64,000 nucleotides of DNA, taken from NCBI GenBank assembly GCA_963699105.1, contig CAVOTI010000001.1:62001-126000 (forward strand). Direction: 5' to 3'. Both the position numbers and the translations under genes were made by a program. Origin of the DNA: Bog-756 sp963699105. GTDB lineage: Bacteria; Actinomycetota; Acidimicrobiia; Acidimicrobiales; RAAP-2. Numbering within the stretch: the stretch's first letter is position 1; the number at the start of each line of letters is the position of its first letter. The notes under the pieces were generated by a model, which was not told the DNA's origin, made no database searches, and was given only the letters and a program-made list of their open reading frames with translations. Shown here one piece after another: positions 25,900 to 34,264 of this stretch.

Positions 25900-26549
25900 G
25901 CCCGACCCGGCCCGGACAGGGGAACGGAGGGGCGTGGGTCGACGGCCTCACCGCCCCGAGGCCCGAACCGGTCCGAGACGGGGTGCCTCCCGATCGGAAG
26001 GCACTCGAGCGGATCCTCGGGGCCGCCACCACCGTGCCCGATCACGGCGGGCTGCGGCCGTGGCGGTTCACCGTGGTCACCGGCGGGGGCCGGGACCGCT
26101 TCGGTGACGCCCTGGTGGCCGGCCTGCACGACATGCGAGGCCCTGACGTCCCCGAGGCGGCGGTGGCCAAGATGCGGGGCAAGGCTTTCGCCGCCCCCTG
26201 CGCGGTGGTACTGGTGGCCTCGCCCGATCCCGGATCCAACGTGCCGGTGTGGGAGCAGGTGGCCTCGGCCTCGTGCACCGGCTACGCCATGGTGCTGGCC
26301 GCCACCGGGCTGGGCTACGGAGCGGTGTGGAAGAGTGCGGCGGTGCTGGAGACCGAGCCGGTCCGCCGGCTGTTCACCCTCACCGAACACGAGCAGCTGC
26401 TCGGATGGGTCAATGTCGGGACGGCGGGCCAGACCAGCACTCGCAAGATCGGATCGGAGCCCACGGAGCTCGCCGGCCTGGTCACCGTGATCGGCGACGA
26501 CGACCACCGTGCCTCGGCCACCGCGGCGGCCCCGGACCCCGTCGGCTGA
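25896..26549 (+). CDS. Nitroreductase-family FMN oxidoreductase
   Basis: 217 residues from GTG at 25,896, the start that follows the overlapping upstream ORF. It has the nitroreductase features: ATTVPDHGGLRPWRFTVVTG (the FMN-binding R-x-S-x-R-like region in the YdjA subtype has 'PDHG-LRPWRF'), AAPCAVVLVASPDP, ASCTGYAMVLAATGLGYGAV and LLGWVNVGTAG. YdjA-type proteins are small homodimeric FMN enzymes that reduce nitro or quinone compounds with NAD(P)H; the physiological substrate is unknown. The frame is intact. Confidence 0.85.
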   Translation: MSPTRPGQGNGGAWVDGLTAPRPEPVRDGVPPDRKALERILGAATTVPDHGGLRPWRFTVVTGGGRDRFGDALVAGLHDMRGPDVPEAAVAKMRGKAFAAPCAVVLVASPDPGSNVPVWEQVASASCTGYAMVLAATGLGYGAVWKSAAVLETEPVRRLFTLTEHEQLLGWVNVGTAGQTSTRKIGSEPTELAGLVTVIGDDDHRASATAAAPDPVG

Positions 26550-26556
26550 CCGCCCG

Positions 26557-26808
26557 TCACCCCCAGTGGGCCATGGGCGGGCCGAGGCCGGCATCGCGGG
26601 CGCAGTTGCCGCACAGGTCCATACGCCGGGCCCCCGGTCGATCGGACGCCGCCACCCGTCGCCACCCGTAGTTGCGGGCCTGCTGGAGACAGGCCGACTC
26701 GGACCAGCTCGGTGCCGTCCTGGCCCCGCATTTTCCACAGGTACGGAAGAACAGCTCGTCCTCGTACAGGTCGTCGAAGTCCAGTTCGTCAGGGTCGTCG
26801 TAGTCCAT
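26557..26808 (-). CDS. Small zinc-ribbon protein
   Basis: 83 residues. A strongly acidic N terminus (MDYDDPDELDFDDLYEDELF) precedes two CxxC pairs, FRTCGKCGARTAPSW and MDLCGNCARDAG, so one zinc ion is likely bound. Between them lies a basic, aromatic stretch ACLQQARNYGWRRV. The acidic-arm plus zinc-ribbon layout is like that of DUF4193 upstream, although the sequences differ. It is convergent with the nitroreductase. No enzymatic role is visible; a protein- or RNA-interaction role is an inference. Confidence 0.65.
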   Translation of the reverse strand: MDYDDPDELDFDDLYEDELFFRTCGKCGARTAPSWSESACLQQARNYGWRRVAASDRPGARRMDLCGNCARDAGLGPPMAHWG

Positions 26809-26938
26809 GGAGTCTCTCCCAGGCGAGGATACCGCCGGCCGCCCCCACCCGCGATCAGGTGGGGCGGCACCGGTCACTTGGCCTAGCGTGAGAGGGTGCC
26901 CGATGGTGGGCGGAGACCGGACAGTCGGGAGAGGCTTC

Positions 26939-27349
26939 ATGAGCGAGATGAACGATTGGAACACCAAGATCATCGAGGAGTTCCGCAGCCACGGGGGCAA
27001 GGTGGGCGGGCAGTTCGAGGGCGCCCCCATACTCATCCTCACCACCACCGGGGCCAAGACCAACCAGAAGAGGGTGAACCCGATGATGTACCTGGCCGAG
27101 GGGGACAGGTTGTACGTGTTCGCCTCCAAAGCGGGAGCACCCACCAATCCTGACTGGTACCACAACCTGATCGCCCACCCTCAGGTCACCGTCGAGTTGG
27201 GTTCGGACACCTTCGAGGCCACCGCCACCGCGGTGACCGGACCGGAACGGGACCGCATCTACACCGAGCAGGCCAGCCGCTATCCCGGGTTCGCCGAGTA
27301 CCAGGCCAACACCGACCGGATCATCCCGGTGGTGGCCCTCGATCGGTAG
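26939..27349 (+). CDS. Deazaflavin (F420)-dependent nitroreductase, Ddn family
   Basis: 136 residues of the split-beta-barrel Ddn/PF04075 family, which uses reduced cofactor F420 to reduce quinones or nitroimidazoles. Typical motifs are present: GGQFEGAPILILTTTGAKT, RVNPMMYLAEGDRLYVFASK, GAPTNPDWYHNLIAHPQVTV and RDRIYTEQASRYPGFAEYQ. These match the cofactor- and membrane-quinone-proximal regions of Ddn. The start ATG at 26,939 is preceded by GGGAGAGG. The frame is intact. A second family member lies at 35,940-36,437. Confidence 0.9.
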   Translation: MSEMNDWNTKIIEEFRSHGGKVGGQFEGAPILILTTTGAKTNQKRVNPMMYLAEGDRLYVFASKAGAPTNPDWYHNLIAHPQVTVELGSDTFEATATAVTGPERDRIYTEQASRYPGFAEYQANTDRIIPVVALDR

Positions 27350-27418
27350 CCGCCGGCCGGCCTGATCTACCGGGCCGGAGTGCCGCGGGCCTCCATCCGA
27401 GGCCGGCTCGGTCTGCGG

Positions 27419-27610
27419 TTAGACCGTGACCATACTGATGACCCGGGAACTCGGGAACGCAGCCACCACGGTGTTGGACGTGGCTGCCGTGCCACTGTTG
27501 AAGACGAGCCAATCGCCATTGGTGTGGACGCCTACCGCGTCGACCCACACCTCACTCAGTCCCGATTCCCCGTTGGCCGCCGAATCAAGCGTCACTTTGT
27601 ATTTCGTCAT
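27419..27610 (-). CDS. Small hypothetical protein
   Basis: 63 residues starting at ATG 27,610: MTKYKVTLDSAANGESGLSE, then VWVDAVGVHTNGDWLVFNSG, ending FPSSRVISMVTV. The pattern of alternating polar and hydrophobic residues suggests an all-beta fold. Codon third positions are less GC-rich than in neighbouring genes. It is divergent from the zinc-finger gene at 27,700, with about 90 nt between the starts. No family recognised. Confidence 0.5.
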   Translation of the reverse strand: MTKYKVTLDSAANGESGLSEVWVDAVGVHTNGDWLVFNSGTAATSNTVVAAFPSSRVISMVTV

Positions 27611-27686
27611 GCATTCAGTTCTACATGAGCAACCGCGATCGGGCACCGTCGCCCAACCCGGTGGGACCGGTGGGTCGGGAATCGTC

Positions 27687-27706
27687 TAATATCGTCACCG
27701 TGACGA
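27687..27706 (+). promoter_or_regulatory. Leaderless promoter with palindrome over the start point
   Basis: TAATAT (27,687-27,692) lies 7 nt before GTG 27,700. TCGTCAC, one C, then GTGACGA (27,692-27,706) is a perfect 7-bp dyad centred at the predicted transcription and translation start. A repressor bound here would cover the start site, so autoregulation by the downstream zinc-finger protein is possible. Confidence 0.5.
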
Positions 27707-28050
27707 AATCACCCGATACACCGAGGTGCGGCTGGTGCCACCGTTTGGTGCCCCAACCGGGGGGAGCGGGAAGACCCCGGAAGTTCTGCAGCCGATCCCA
27801 TCGTCAACGGGCCTACGAGGCCCGACGGAGAGCCGACGCCTTGATGATCCCCCCCGGACAGACCGTGGTGTCCGAGGACGATCTCCGTACACTGCACGAC
27901 CGGCTGTACCGACTCGAGGCGGCGGTGCAAGACGTCGATGCAGATCTGGTGGGACGGACGGGTGTCCAGGCCTACCGGGAGGCACTGGACCACCTCATGG
28001 AGGCCTCCCGGGACCTGGTCGGCCTGGTCGTCGAACCGGTGCGCCCCTGA
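27700..28050 (+). CDS. Small zinc-finger protein with helical C terminus
   Basis: 116 residues from GTG 27,700; the upstream ATG at 27,625 is in frame but the -10 box at 27,687 favours the GTG. The N terminus has RCGWCHRLVPQPGGAGRPRK then FCSRSHRQRAYEARRRADAL, a C-x2-C ... C-x3-H treble-clef-like finger found in small actinobacterial proteins and at the ends of CGNR-type regulators. The rest is helical (LHDRLYRLEAAVQDVDADL). It probably binds DNA or RNA; this is inference. It ends 20 bp before the dif site. Confidence 0.65.
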   Translation: MTKSPDTPRCGWCHRLVPQPGGAGRPRKFCSRSHRQRAYEARRRADALMIPPGQTVVSEDDLRTLHDRLYRLEAAVQDVDADLVGRTGVQAYREALDHLMEASRDLVGLVVEPVRP

Positions 28051-28069
28051 AGCCGTCTTTCTGGTATCA

Positions 28070-28097
28070 ACCGCCGATAATGTATATTATGTCAAGT
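28070..28097. other. dif: dif site (XerC/XerD chromosome dimer resolution)
   Basis: A 28-bp site in two 11-bp arms around a 6-bp centre: XerC-type arm ACCGCCGATAA (28,070-28,080), centre TGTATA (28,081-28,086), XerD-type arm TTATGTCAAGT (28,087-28,097). By my count 21 of 28 positions match the E. coli dif sequence, including the whole centre and 9 of 11 in the XerD arm. The AT-rich core stands out in very GC-rich DNA and is intergenic. Such a site occurs normally once per chromosome, opposite the origin, where XerCD under FtsK control resolves chromosome dimers. Confidence 0.88.
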
Positions 28098-28749
28098 CGA
28101 AAGGCACGTTGTCCCAGGTTGGGGCACTGCTTCCGGGTGTCTGCAAGGCGGGACGTGTCAGCCGTAATAGTGAGGGGCAGGCAAAAAGACAGGACGTAGG
28201 CAGGGTTGCCAGCCCACAAAGGCAGTGGGTCGCGGTACCCGATTCGTCACTCGGCGAGTCGTGGAAGATCTCGCCGGAGAACCTGTCGATGCCTGCCCCT
28301 GATTCTCGTTGTGAACCGAAGGATGCGCTTGAGCGGTTCTATCGAGATCTGCTGTGTGAACTAGGCGAGTTTTGCGCTGCGGCCGTCTGTCACCGGCGAT
28401 CGCGGCTGCCGTCGTCGTGAAACGTAGTGGCGACGGCCCACGGGATCGAGGTAGCCGACCGTCTGCCGCTCCCCTGGTACACAAGTGCTGAGGGGGAAGA
28501 CCGGGCCGAGAATGCGTGGCCGGTGACGCCGCTCGAGGAACTCCGTGCTTTGGTGCATGCCCGAAGCGTGTTGGACGCTGAGACGATGCCCGTTGACGGT
28601 TCGCACCTCGGGTCTGGCCGCCAACGGCCTACACGGTGGCTTCAGTACCCGGCCCGGAAACGAGCCATCGTAGGTGGGCCAGCAGACCACTTGGCGATGG
28701 ATGGCAGGAGCATTGAATCCATGGAAGACCGTGAATGCCCATTGCCGAC
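28098..28749. other. Low-GC stretch beyond dif without convincing gene
   Basis: About 650 bp, visibly less GC-rich than the rest of the window. Open frames exist on both strands (for example plus 28,427-28,870 and minus 28,361-28,690), but none has a good start, family resemblance or strong third-position GC bias. One frame contains ALERFYRDLLCELGEFCAAA near 28,330-28,390, which could be the relic of a small gene. I see no transposase, recombinase or second dif-like sequence. Confidence 0.5.
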
Positions 28750-30174
28750 CTATTCAACCGAGGGGAAGGCGGGCCGCCGACGACTTCTCACCCGTCTCAA
28801 GTACTCGACAATCACCACCGCCCCTACCGCGGCCAGTAGGGCGATCGACGGTTCGGCCAAAGCCCGATAGCGCGTGCTGCCGAAGGTCAATGCGGCGGTG
28901 ATCCCCGTGGCGGCGATCGGTCCGAGCACGATCAACAGATCGCGTCGCGCCCTACGGTAGAGAGCGATGCCGCCGTAGGCGGCTAAGGGGAGGAGCACCC
29001 AGTTCACGTACTGTCCGGCGAGCTGGACGCTCCGAACCCCGTTACCGTCCGACATGAGGTCGTACGAAAGCTCAGAGCCGGTGTCGTATACCCCCCATAG
29101 ACGACCCTCGCGGGCCAGCATCACGCCAGGCAGGTCACTCAGGTGCCGCCGAGCATAGGAAGTCCCGATTTGGCCCAGCGCGTTGTTCAACGTGAGTTCG
29201 GTCCAATGCTTCAGATGGTGAGGTGGTTGTCCATAGCGGGACATGACGGCGGCATCCCCGAACTGCGTAGCCTGGTCGAAGCTCCCGTAAAGTGGACTCC
29301 CAGGCGAGAATGTGGCTGGGGTGTAGGCGCCTACCAGGGTGGTCCCGCTATCGGTCGAAATAGTAAGTCCGCCCATCTGGATCTCGTTGCGAACGAGCCA
29401 GGGACCGACGATCAGCATGACGCCGACCAGCAGGACCAATCCGAACCTGACGCGTGCTCCCCACAGACGAGAAGCGAACAAGACCAACGGCACACCAATC
29501 AGCACGACCAGGGTCAGTGCTTCGCCACGAGTCAGAGTGGCCAGACCGATCATCAACCCGACAACTGCGAATCTCCCGTAGCTAGGTCGGTCGAGGCAGC
29601 GGAGGGAAGCCAGCAGCACGATGGGAATCAAGACCAGGTAGATACACTCACTGAGAACCTTGCCGCTGGGCTGAATCCATAACGGCCCGAGTGCGGCAAT
29701 GCCGGCGGCGACGAGACCGGTGGTCGGGCCGAGGACCCTCCGGCCCAGGAACCCCATAACGACAATCCCCCCTGAAGTCACGAAGGCCAAGGCGACCCGG
29801 TGGGCGTCAGCTGACTTGATTCCCACGATGTCGAGCAAGGCGAGCACTATCGAAAACAGCGGTGGATGGAGGGCGGTGGGTGTAGTCGTACCGTGTCCGA
29901 CGAAGACGTAGCCGTGGCCCTTGGACAGCTGGACCGCAGTCTGCTGATAGAAGAGTGGATCACCAAGAAGGGGTTTCCCGTCCTGCCACACAACGGCGTA
30001 GATGATCCTTAGCGCGATGCCGACGATAGTCAGTGCCAGGAGTCCTGGTCCGAACCATCGGGCACTTCTAACTGGACGCGTTGCGGCTTGCTGCATCTCC
30101 TGCCCTGAGTCAGGAGGGTCATCGGCCAGCGGAGCTTCCGGGGCCGGCGTTGGACTCACGGATGAAGTCGTCAC
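28750..30174 (-). CDS. GT39/ArnT-like polytopic glycosyltransferase
   Basis: 474 residues with about 11 hydrophobic segments. The first external loop after the N-terminal helix has the acidic stretch VWQDGKPLLGDPLFYQQTAV, in the position of the catalytic Asp/Glu of GT-C enzymes, followed by GHGTTTPTALHPPLFSIVLA. Later helices include LSECIYLVLIPIVLLA and GLMIGLATLTRGEALTLVVL. Such enzymes transfer sugars from polyprenyl phosphate carriers to proteins or glycans at the outer membrane face. Its lower GC content than neighbours suggests acquisition. The start overlaps the upstream gene's stop by 4 nt. Confidence 0.82.
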   Translation of the reverse strand: MTTSSVSPTPAPEAPLADDPPDSGQEMQQAATRPVRSARWFGPGLLALTIVGIALRIIYAVVWQDGKPLLGDPLFYQQTAVQLSKGHGYVFVGHGTTTPTALHPPLFSIVLALLDIVGIKSADAHRVALAFVTSGGIVVMGFLGRRVLGPTTGLVAAGIAALGPLWIQPSGKVLSECIYLVLIPIVLLASLRCLDRPSYGRFAVVGLMIGLATLTRGEALTLVVLIGVPLVLFASRLWGARVRFGLVLLVGVMLIVGPWLVRNEIQMGGLTISTDSGTTLVGAYTPATFSPGSPLYGSFDQATQFGDAAVMSRYGQPPHHLKHWTELTLNNALGQIGTSYARRHLSDLPGVMLAREGRLWGVYDTGSELSYDLMSDGNGVRSVQLAGQYVNWVLLPLAAYGGIALYRRARRDLLIVLGPIAATGITAALTFGSTRYRALAEPSIALLAAVGAVVIVEYLRRVRSRRRPAFPSVE

Positions 30175-30638
30175 GGAGCTCGAGGCCTCGGGCGAACTTG
30201 CCCTGCTTCCAGTGACGCCAACGAGCGGTCAGGTGAAGTGCCGTTGGCACGGTGTTCGGTCCTGAACTGCTCAACGTCGGACATCAGCGTGTCGAGTTCA
30301 CAGCCCAGCTCTTGAAGACGTTCATCCAGGGGCGTACCCGTGCCGCCGTCGGGGTCCTCCCAATCCGAGGCGCCCACTAGTACTACGTATCCAAAGCAGG
30401 CCGCCAACATATGGATACGCTCACTCAACCCACAGTCGGGACAGGGATCGGTAGCCATCCAATCCCGGAACGACCGCAGGGTGCCCTGGATGGCCTTGGC
30501 GCTTTCGAAGCTCCGCCTGGCTGGTTCCTGTTCTCGACTGCCGAGACGCGTTTCTTCCGACAGGGATACGAAGAACGGTTTAGAACGTTCCAGCCACGCC
30601 TGGATTGCCGATCCATCAGCCACTGTGTTCCCCTCCAC
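30171..30638 (-). CDS. Hypothetical protein with CxxC motif
   Basis: 155 residues, overlapping the glycosyltransferase start by 4 nt, so the two form an operon. The N-terminal half is helical and basic (RRSFESAKAIQGTLRSFRDW). One DPCPDCGLSERIHMLAACFG motif carries a CxxC and a further Cys. The C-terminal half is acidic and helical (LDERLQELGCELDTLMSDVE). I recognise no family. ATG at 30,638 or GTG at 30,623 may be the start. Base composition matches the low-GC island. Confidence 0.55.
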   Translation of the reverse strand: MEGNTVADGSAIQAWLERSKPFFVSLSEETRLGSREQEPARRSFESAKAIQGTLRSFRDWMATDPCPDCGLSERIHMLAACFGYVVLVGASDWEDPDGGTGTPLDERLQELGCELDTLMSDVEQFRTEHRANGTSPDRSLASLEAGQVRPRPRAP

Positions 30639-31499
30639 TACCGCCGAAAACCCCCGGCACGAGCATAACCGGCGGGGAGTCAGAAGCGTCGGGCCGGGAA
30701 GACACTGATTGCCTCTTCGTCAGGCCCAATGAACCGACGACCTTGTGCCACCGTCTCGCCACTTTAGGTAAGGCAATTCGCGTCACCTGCCTTCCTGGCT
30801 CAGACGTTGAAGACGCTTCCATCAATTACAAATGCTGTGGCGACCATCATGATCTTTCGCATCGGCATCCCCTATTTCCCCGCTCAATGTCTGCGCGGCC
30901 GAGCCGCAGGTGACGGTAGCGAGAAGATGTTAGGGATCTGTTACGAGGTTCTTGTCGGGTGGAGAGTGAAGCTTCGGCCACCGTGACGGGCTCCATGGTG
31001 TTCAGATCGACGACATCCCGCAGGAACAGCTGGCCGGTCGGCGACTCGGAGTGCATCGGGCTGTACGACTCCACCCTCGGCAGGTTCACCTTCAGCTGCT
31101 GGTCCACGTGAGGTCTCGCTTCCGCCGGGTGCCGCACCGATCTTGAACAACCACCGTCCGGCCTGCTCTGGTCGGCGAGACGCTCGGGCTGGAGGATGTC
31201 GTCGTGCTCCGACGACGTGGCGAAGGGGAACCGCGCTTGCCGGTCATGGCTCACCGGGCCCGACCCTCGGGGCAACGCTGGCCAAGCGGTCCGTCCGGTC
31301 CCGGGCCTCCCCCTGAGGGACGCTCCGGTCCACCAGACTGGCACCTGGACCTCGCCGGTCGCCCCGGGCCGCCACGCCTCCGCTCGACCGACGTCGCCGC
31401 CCCACCCTGCCCGGTCGGGCCCGACTCCAGTCCGATCATCGGCGGCGTGGCTCTAAGGTGATGCCCCGGCCCGTACTCGAGCAGCCATGAGGGGGATTC
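30639..31499. other. Non-coding or decayed region of the island
   Basis: About 860 bp with no gene I can support. The minus-strand frame 30,847-31,344 includes QQLKVNLPRVESYSPMHSES and LFLRDVVDLNTMEPVTVAEA, which read like real protein, but it lacks a plausible N terminus and I recognise no family; it may be a gene fragment. GC rises again towards 31,250. No inverted repeats of insertion-sequence type were seen. Confidence 0.45.
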
Positions 31500-32423
31500 A
31501 TGAGGGCGATTTCAGTGGGCAGACGAGCTGTCTCAACTCTTTGTGTGGTGGTGGCCCTGTTGGTCACCATGGTGACAACGAGCGTGGCCGTCCTGCCCGG
31601 TACCGTTCAGGCGGCGGCGAAACCCTGGCCCTACGAGCTCACCCTGGGGGACTCCTACTCCATCGGCTATCAGCCCGGCCTCGGCGGCACCCCCGGATAT
31701 TCGGCCTATCTGGCCCGTCGGCTGAGGATGCAGGTCGAGAATTTCGGTTGTGGAGGGGCAACCACCTCCTCGCTGCTCCATTCGGTGGGCTGTGGCGGCC
31801 CGGCCAGCCAGGACGCGGTGGCCTACCCCACCACGACCCAGGAGCAGGCGGTTGTCGACTTCATCGCCGACAACCCCGGGAGGGTGGGGCTGATCACGGT
31901 GTCCATCGGCGGAAATGACTTCGACGGTTGCTCGACGGCTCCTTGCGTGCAGGCGGCCATGCCGGTCATGGGCGCCAACATCGAGACGCTGCTGCAATCG
32001 CTCACCGCCGCCTTGTCCCAGGCCGGCGACAACGCTCCCATCATCGGTCTGACCTACCCCGATGTCGATCTCGGGCTGTACGTGTATCCCGCCCAACCGC
32101 CCACCGCGGCCAGCGTGACCCAGGCCCAGACCTCCATCGTGGCCTTCGACGATCTGGTCAATCCCACGCTGAGCCAGGCCTACGCATCGGTGCCCGGTGC
32201 CAGTTTCGTCAACGTGACCTCAGCGCCCTACCGCAAGGCGACCCTGGGCGACGACACCCCCCTCACCATCACCCAGAAGTCGCCCCCGTTCGGTCGTGTG
32301 CCGGTGGCCGTTGCCGAAGTGTGCCAGTTGACGTACTTCTGCTCCCAGGGGAACATCCACGCCACCACCAAGGGCTACAGCTTCATCGGCGCCCTGCTGG
32401 TGGCCAAATACCGCTCGCTGTGA
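31500..32423 (+). CDS. Secreted SGNH/GDSL-type esterase or lipase
   Basis: 307 residues. A basic N terminus and hydrophobic core (STLCVVVALLVTMVTTSVAV) ending at TVQAAAKP form a Sec signal peptide. Block I is LTLGDSYSIGYQPG with the catalytic Ser, block III is SIGGNDFDGC, and the block V histidine lies in GNIHATTKGYSF. Six Cys suggest disulphides, as in actinobacterial secreted SGNH lipases. The frame is intact. ATG at 31,500 follows GAGGGGG. It likely hydrolyses short acyl esters outside the cell; the substrate is unknown. Confidence 0.88.
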   Translation: MRAISVGRRAVSTLCVVVALLVTMVTTSVAVLPGTVQAAAKPWPYELTLGDSYSIGYQPGLGGTPGYSAYLARRLRMQVENFGCGGATTSSLLHSVGCGGPASQDAVAYPTTTQEQAVVDFIADNPGRVGLITVSIGGNDFDGCSTAPCVQAAMPVMGANIETLLQSLTAALSQAGDNAPIIGLTYPDVDLGLYVYPAQPPTAASVTQAQTSIVAFDDLVNPTLSQAYASVPGASFVNVTSAPYRKATLGDDTPLTITQKSPPFGRVPVAVAEVCQLTYFCSQGNIHATTKGYSFIGALLVAKYRSL

Positions 32424-32657
32424 GGCGCCGGCGGCTCCGAGTCGGTTCCGTTCCGGCCGCCAGGTGTTGGCGCCCGCTCGAATATTCGGGTCGGCCGGCG
32501 GGGCCTCCTCCCCGGTCCGGGCGCCCTCACGGCGCGCTGGTCTGAGGGTCTGTCGGCTATGGCTGGGCCGGACCGCCCTTCGCCCGACCCGTTCGACCGG
32601 CCGCCACCTGTGGTTGATCCCCTTACGTCAGGGACGACGGAACCGAACGCCGGAGGA

Positions 32658-33203
32658 TCACCCGTAGCTCACGGTACCGGTACCGGACACCGAGCCATAG
32701 GTGGCCAAGGGCTTGGCGTTGTTCGACTCGTTGCAGGATCCGTTCTTGTTCTTCGGACCCAGTTCGGCGAAGGACACGGTGACGGTGATGGTGCCGGTGA
32801 TCCCCGAGTAGGCCTTGGTCCCCTTGACCAGGGTCACCGGGTCGGTCACCACGAACGTCGCCGAACAGGTGGTGTTGTTCTCCGTCGTGGGAGGAGCGTT
32901 GTTGTTGTTCAGCGCGGCATTGAGCGTCTTGGAGTTGACCAAGAAGCTGCCGTGCTGGAGAACGAACAGCTTGTATCCGCTGGTCTTCTTGGTGATGCTG
33001 CCACTCGATGTCGCCGAGTAGGCCATTCCGTGATCACCGATGACCCCGGTGAACAGCACACTGAACGGGCCGCTTCCGTTCCCGAGATTGGCCCAGATCT
33101 GGGTCTGACCGCTCACCGGAGTGGCGGCAACCGCTGAGCCACCGAGGAACACTCCCCCAGCCAGGGCCACTCCTGACACTGCCACCTTCATGAATCGGTT
33201 CAC
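32658..33203 (-). CDS. Secreted beta-rich hypothetical protein
   Basis: 181 residues with a clear signal peptide (MKVAVSGVALAGGVFLGGSA, cleavage near AVAATP). The mature part is rich in Ser, Thr, Gly and Asn with alternating hydrophobic residues (LFVLQHGSFLVNSKTLNAAL, TGTITVTVSFAELG) and two Cys (TTCSATF, GSCNES) that could pair. It resembles other small secreted actinobacterial beta proteins of unknown role. RBS GGAGGCGGGAAG precedes the ATG. It is convergent with the esterase gene. Asn runs are unusual for this GC content. Confidence 0.65.
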   Translation of the reverse strand: MNRFMKVAVSGVALAGGVFLGGSAVAATPVSGQTQIWANLGNGSGPFSVLFTGVIGDHGMAYSATSSGSITKKTSGYKLFVLQHGSFLVNSKTLNAALNNNNAPPTTENNTTCSATFVVTDPVTLVKGTKAYSGITGTITVTVSFAELGPKNKNGSCNESNNAKPLATYGSVSGTGTVSYG

Positions 33204-33331
33204 TTCCCGCCTCCTGTTTGTTTGGTTGCATTGCGCCGTGCGGCGGTAAAGGTACCGGGCGCCTGCGCCTCCGGCAAAATTCGACTTTCGGGTAACGGCC
33301 GAGGATCGGTGGACGGTGGTAGACAGAGCCG

Positions 33332-33685
33332 ATGCGCTACATCCGCCTCTTCAGCGACGAAGAGGGCCGTTCGCGTTTCGAAGATGGCGAGACCTTGTTC
33401 GACGTTGCCGAGTTCGCGCCACCCGGGCCGCCCCTCGAGGTGTCGGAGGCCGTGTCGGTGCGTCAGCTGCTGTTCATCCGATTCCCCGCCGGTTGGACCG
33501 ACCCGGCCCATCCGGCGCCGGCCCGACAGTGGATGCTCGTCTTGTCCGGTCGCGGGGAGACCACGGCCACCGGCGAGACCAGATCTTGGGGGCCGGGCGA
33601 CGTGTTCTTCCTGGAGGACACGTCGGGCCCGGGCCATGGAACGACCATCGTCGAGGACACCGTCTTCGCCGTCGTCCGCCCCTGA
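33332..33685 (+). CDS. Cupin-fold protein
   Basis: 117 residues: MRYIRLFSDEEGRSRFEDGE, then LLFIRFPAGWTDPAHPAPAR, QWMLVLSGRGETTATGETRS and WGPGDVFFLEDTSGPGHGTT. The second and third stretches match the two cupin motifs (G-x5-H-x-H region and G-D-x-x-x-x-P/E-x-x-x-H). The first motif has one His and the second ends in GHGT, so metal binding is possible but not certain. The frame is intact. No enzyme assignment can be made; sugar- or small-molecule-binding roles are common. Confidence 0.75.
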   Translation: MRYIRLFSDEEGRSRFEDGETLFDVAEFAPPGPPLEVSEAVSVRQLLFIRFPAGWTDPAHPAPARQWMLVLSGRGETTATGETRSWGPGDVFFLEDTSGPGHGTTIVEDTVFAVVRP

Positions 33686-33819
33686 GACGTCCCGCACCCG
33701 GCGGTCGGCGCTCCCCCGCCGCGACACCATCGGTCAGAATGCACCCGGGCCCGGTCGGCGGTCACCAGGGCGGCAGGCCGAGGTCCCCCGTCCGAAACGG
33801 GTATGGCGTAATCGTCAGC

Positions 33820-34167
33820 GTGTTGGTCAGGCGACTGAAGGAGGGCCGCACCTTCCAGGACTTCGTGGGCCGAGTGGGAGGCCGACGAGGGGTTCGGTGT
33901 CCCCACCAGAGTGTTCAACGCTCAGAGCCTGGATGATCCCCGGGAGGTGATCTCCATCGGGTTCACGCCGTGTCGGTCGATGAGCTGGCGGCCGGGATCG
34001 CCCGATCGGCGTCCTCCGAAGCTGTCCGTCACCAGCGGATCGACACCGTCGTCGAGTCGACGACGGTGCGGTGCATGTACGAGGTGCGGACCGAACACGA
34101 TTTCACCCGGCTCCCCGTCGAGGTGGCTCTCGGATCGACCGACAGCCTCCTCGGACCACTGCGATGA
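33820..34167 (+). CDS. Conserved hypothetical protein, ABM-like fold possible
   Basis: About 115 residues after joining three frames. It starts MLVRRLKEGRTFQDFVG at GTG 33,820, continues EWEADEGFGVPTRVFNAQSL and DDPREVISIGFTPVSVDELA, and ends EVRTEHDFTRLPVEVALGS. Indels are needed near 33,872 and 33,969. The pattern of an N-terminal strand with a helix containing 'TFxDFVxxW' resembles small ferredoxin-fold monooxygenase-like proteins. I recognise no characterised member. Confidence 0.5.
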
Positions 34168-34251
34168 TCCGACGACTCCGATGACCCGGCGCCCGCCGGC
34201 GACGACCGGCACCACCGGCCCGCCGCCCAGCGACCTCCGCCCGCCACTGGC

Positions 34252-34257
34252 TACCAT
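34252..34257 (+). promoter_or_regulatory. Leaderless -10 box for a 57-residue ORF
   Basis: TACCAT lies 7 nt before GTG 34,265, supporting the short ORF that begins there. Confidence 0.45.
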
Positions 34258-34264
34258 CTGATCC

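Noticed and set aside
28427..28870. Plus-strand ORF of 147 codons beyond dif
   Set aside because: It overlaps the C-terminal end of the glycosyltransferase gene on the other strand, has no RBS or -10 box, and resembles no family.
30847..31344. Minus-strand ORF with protein-like stretch near 30.95-31.15 kb
   Set aside because: No start signal or recognisable family and the N-terminal third is compositionally noise; kept only as a possible fragment within the region entry.
28098..31500. Prophage or integrative element with integrase
   Set aside because: No integrase, transposase, terminase, capsid or Xer-like gene and no second dif or attachment repeat could be found.
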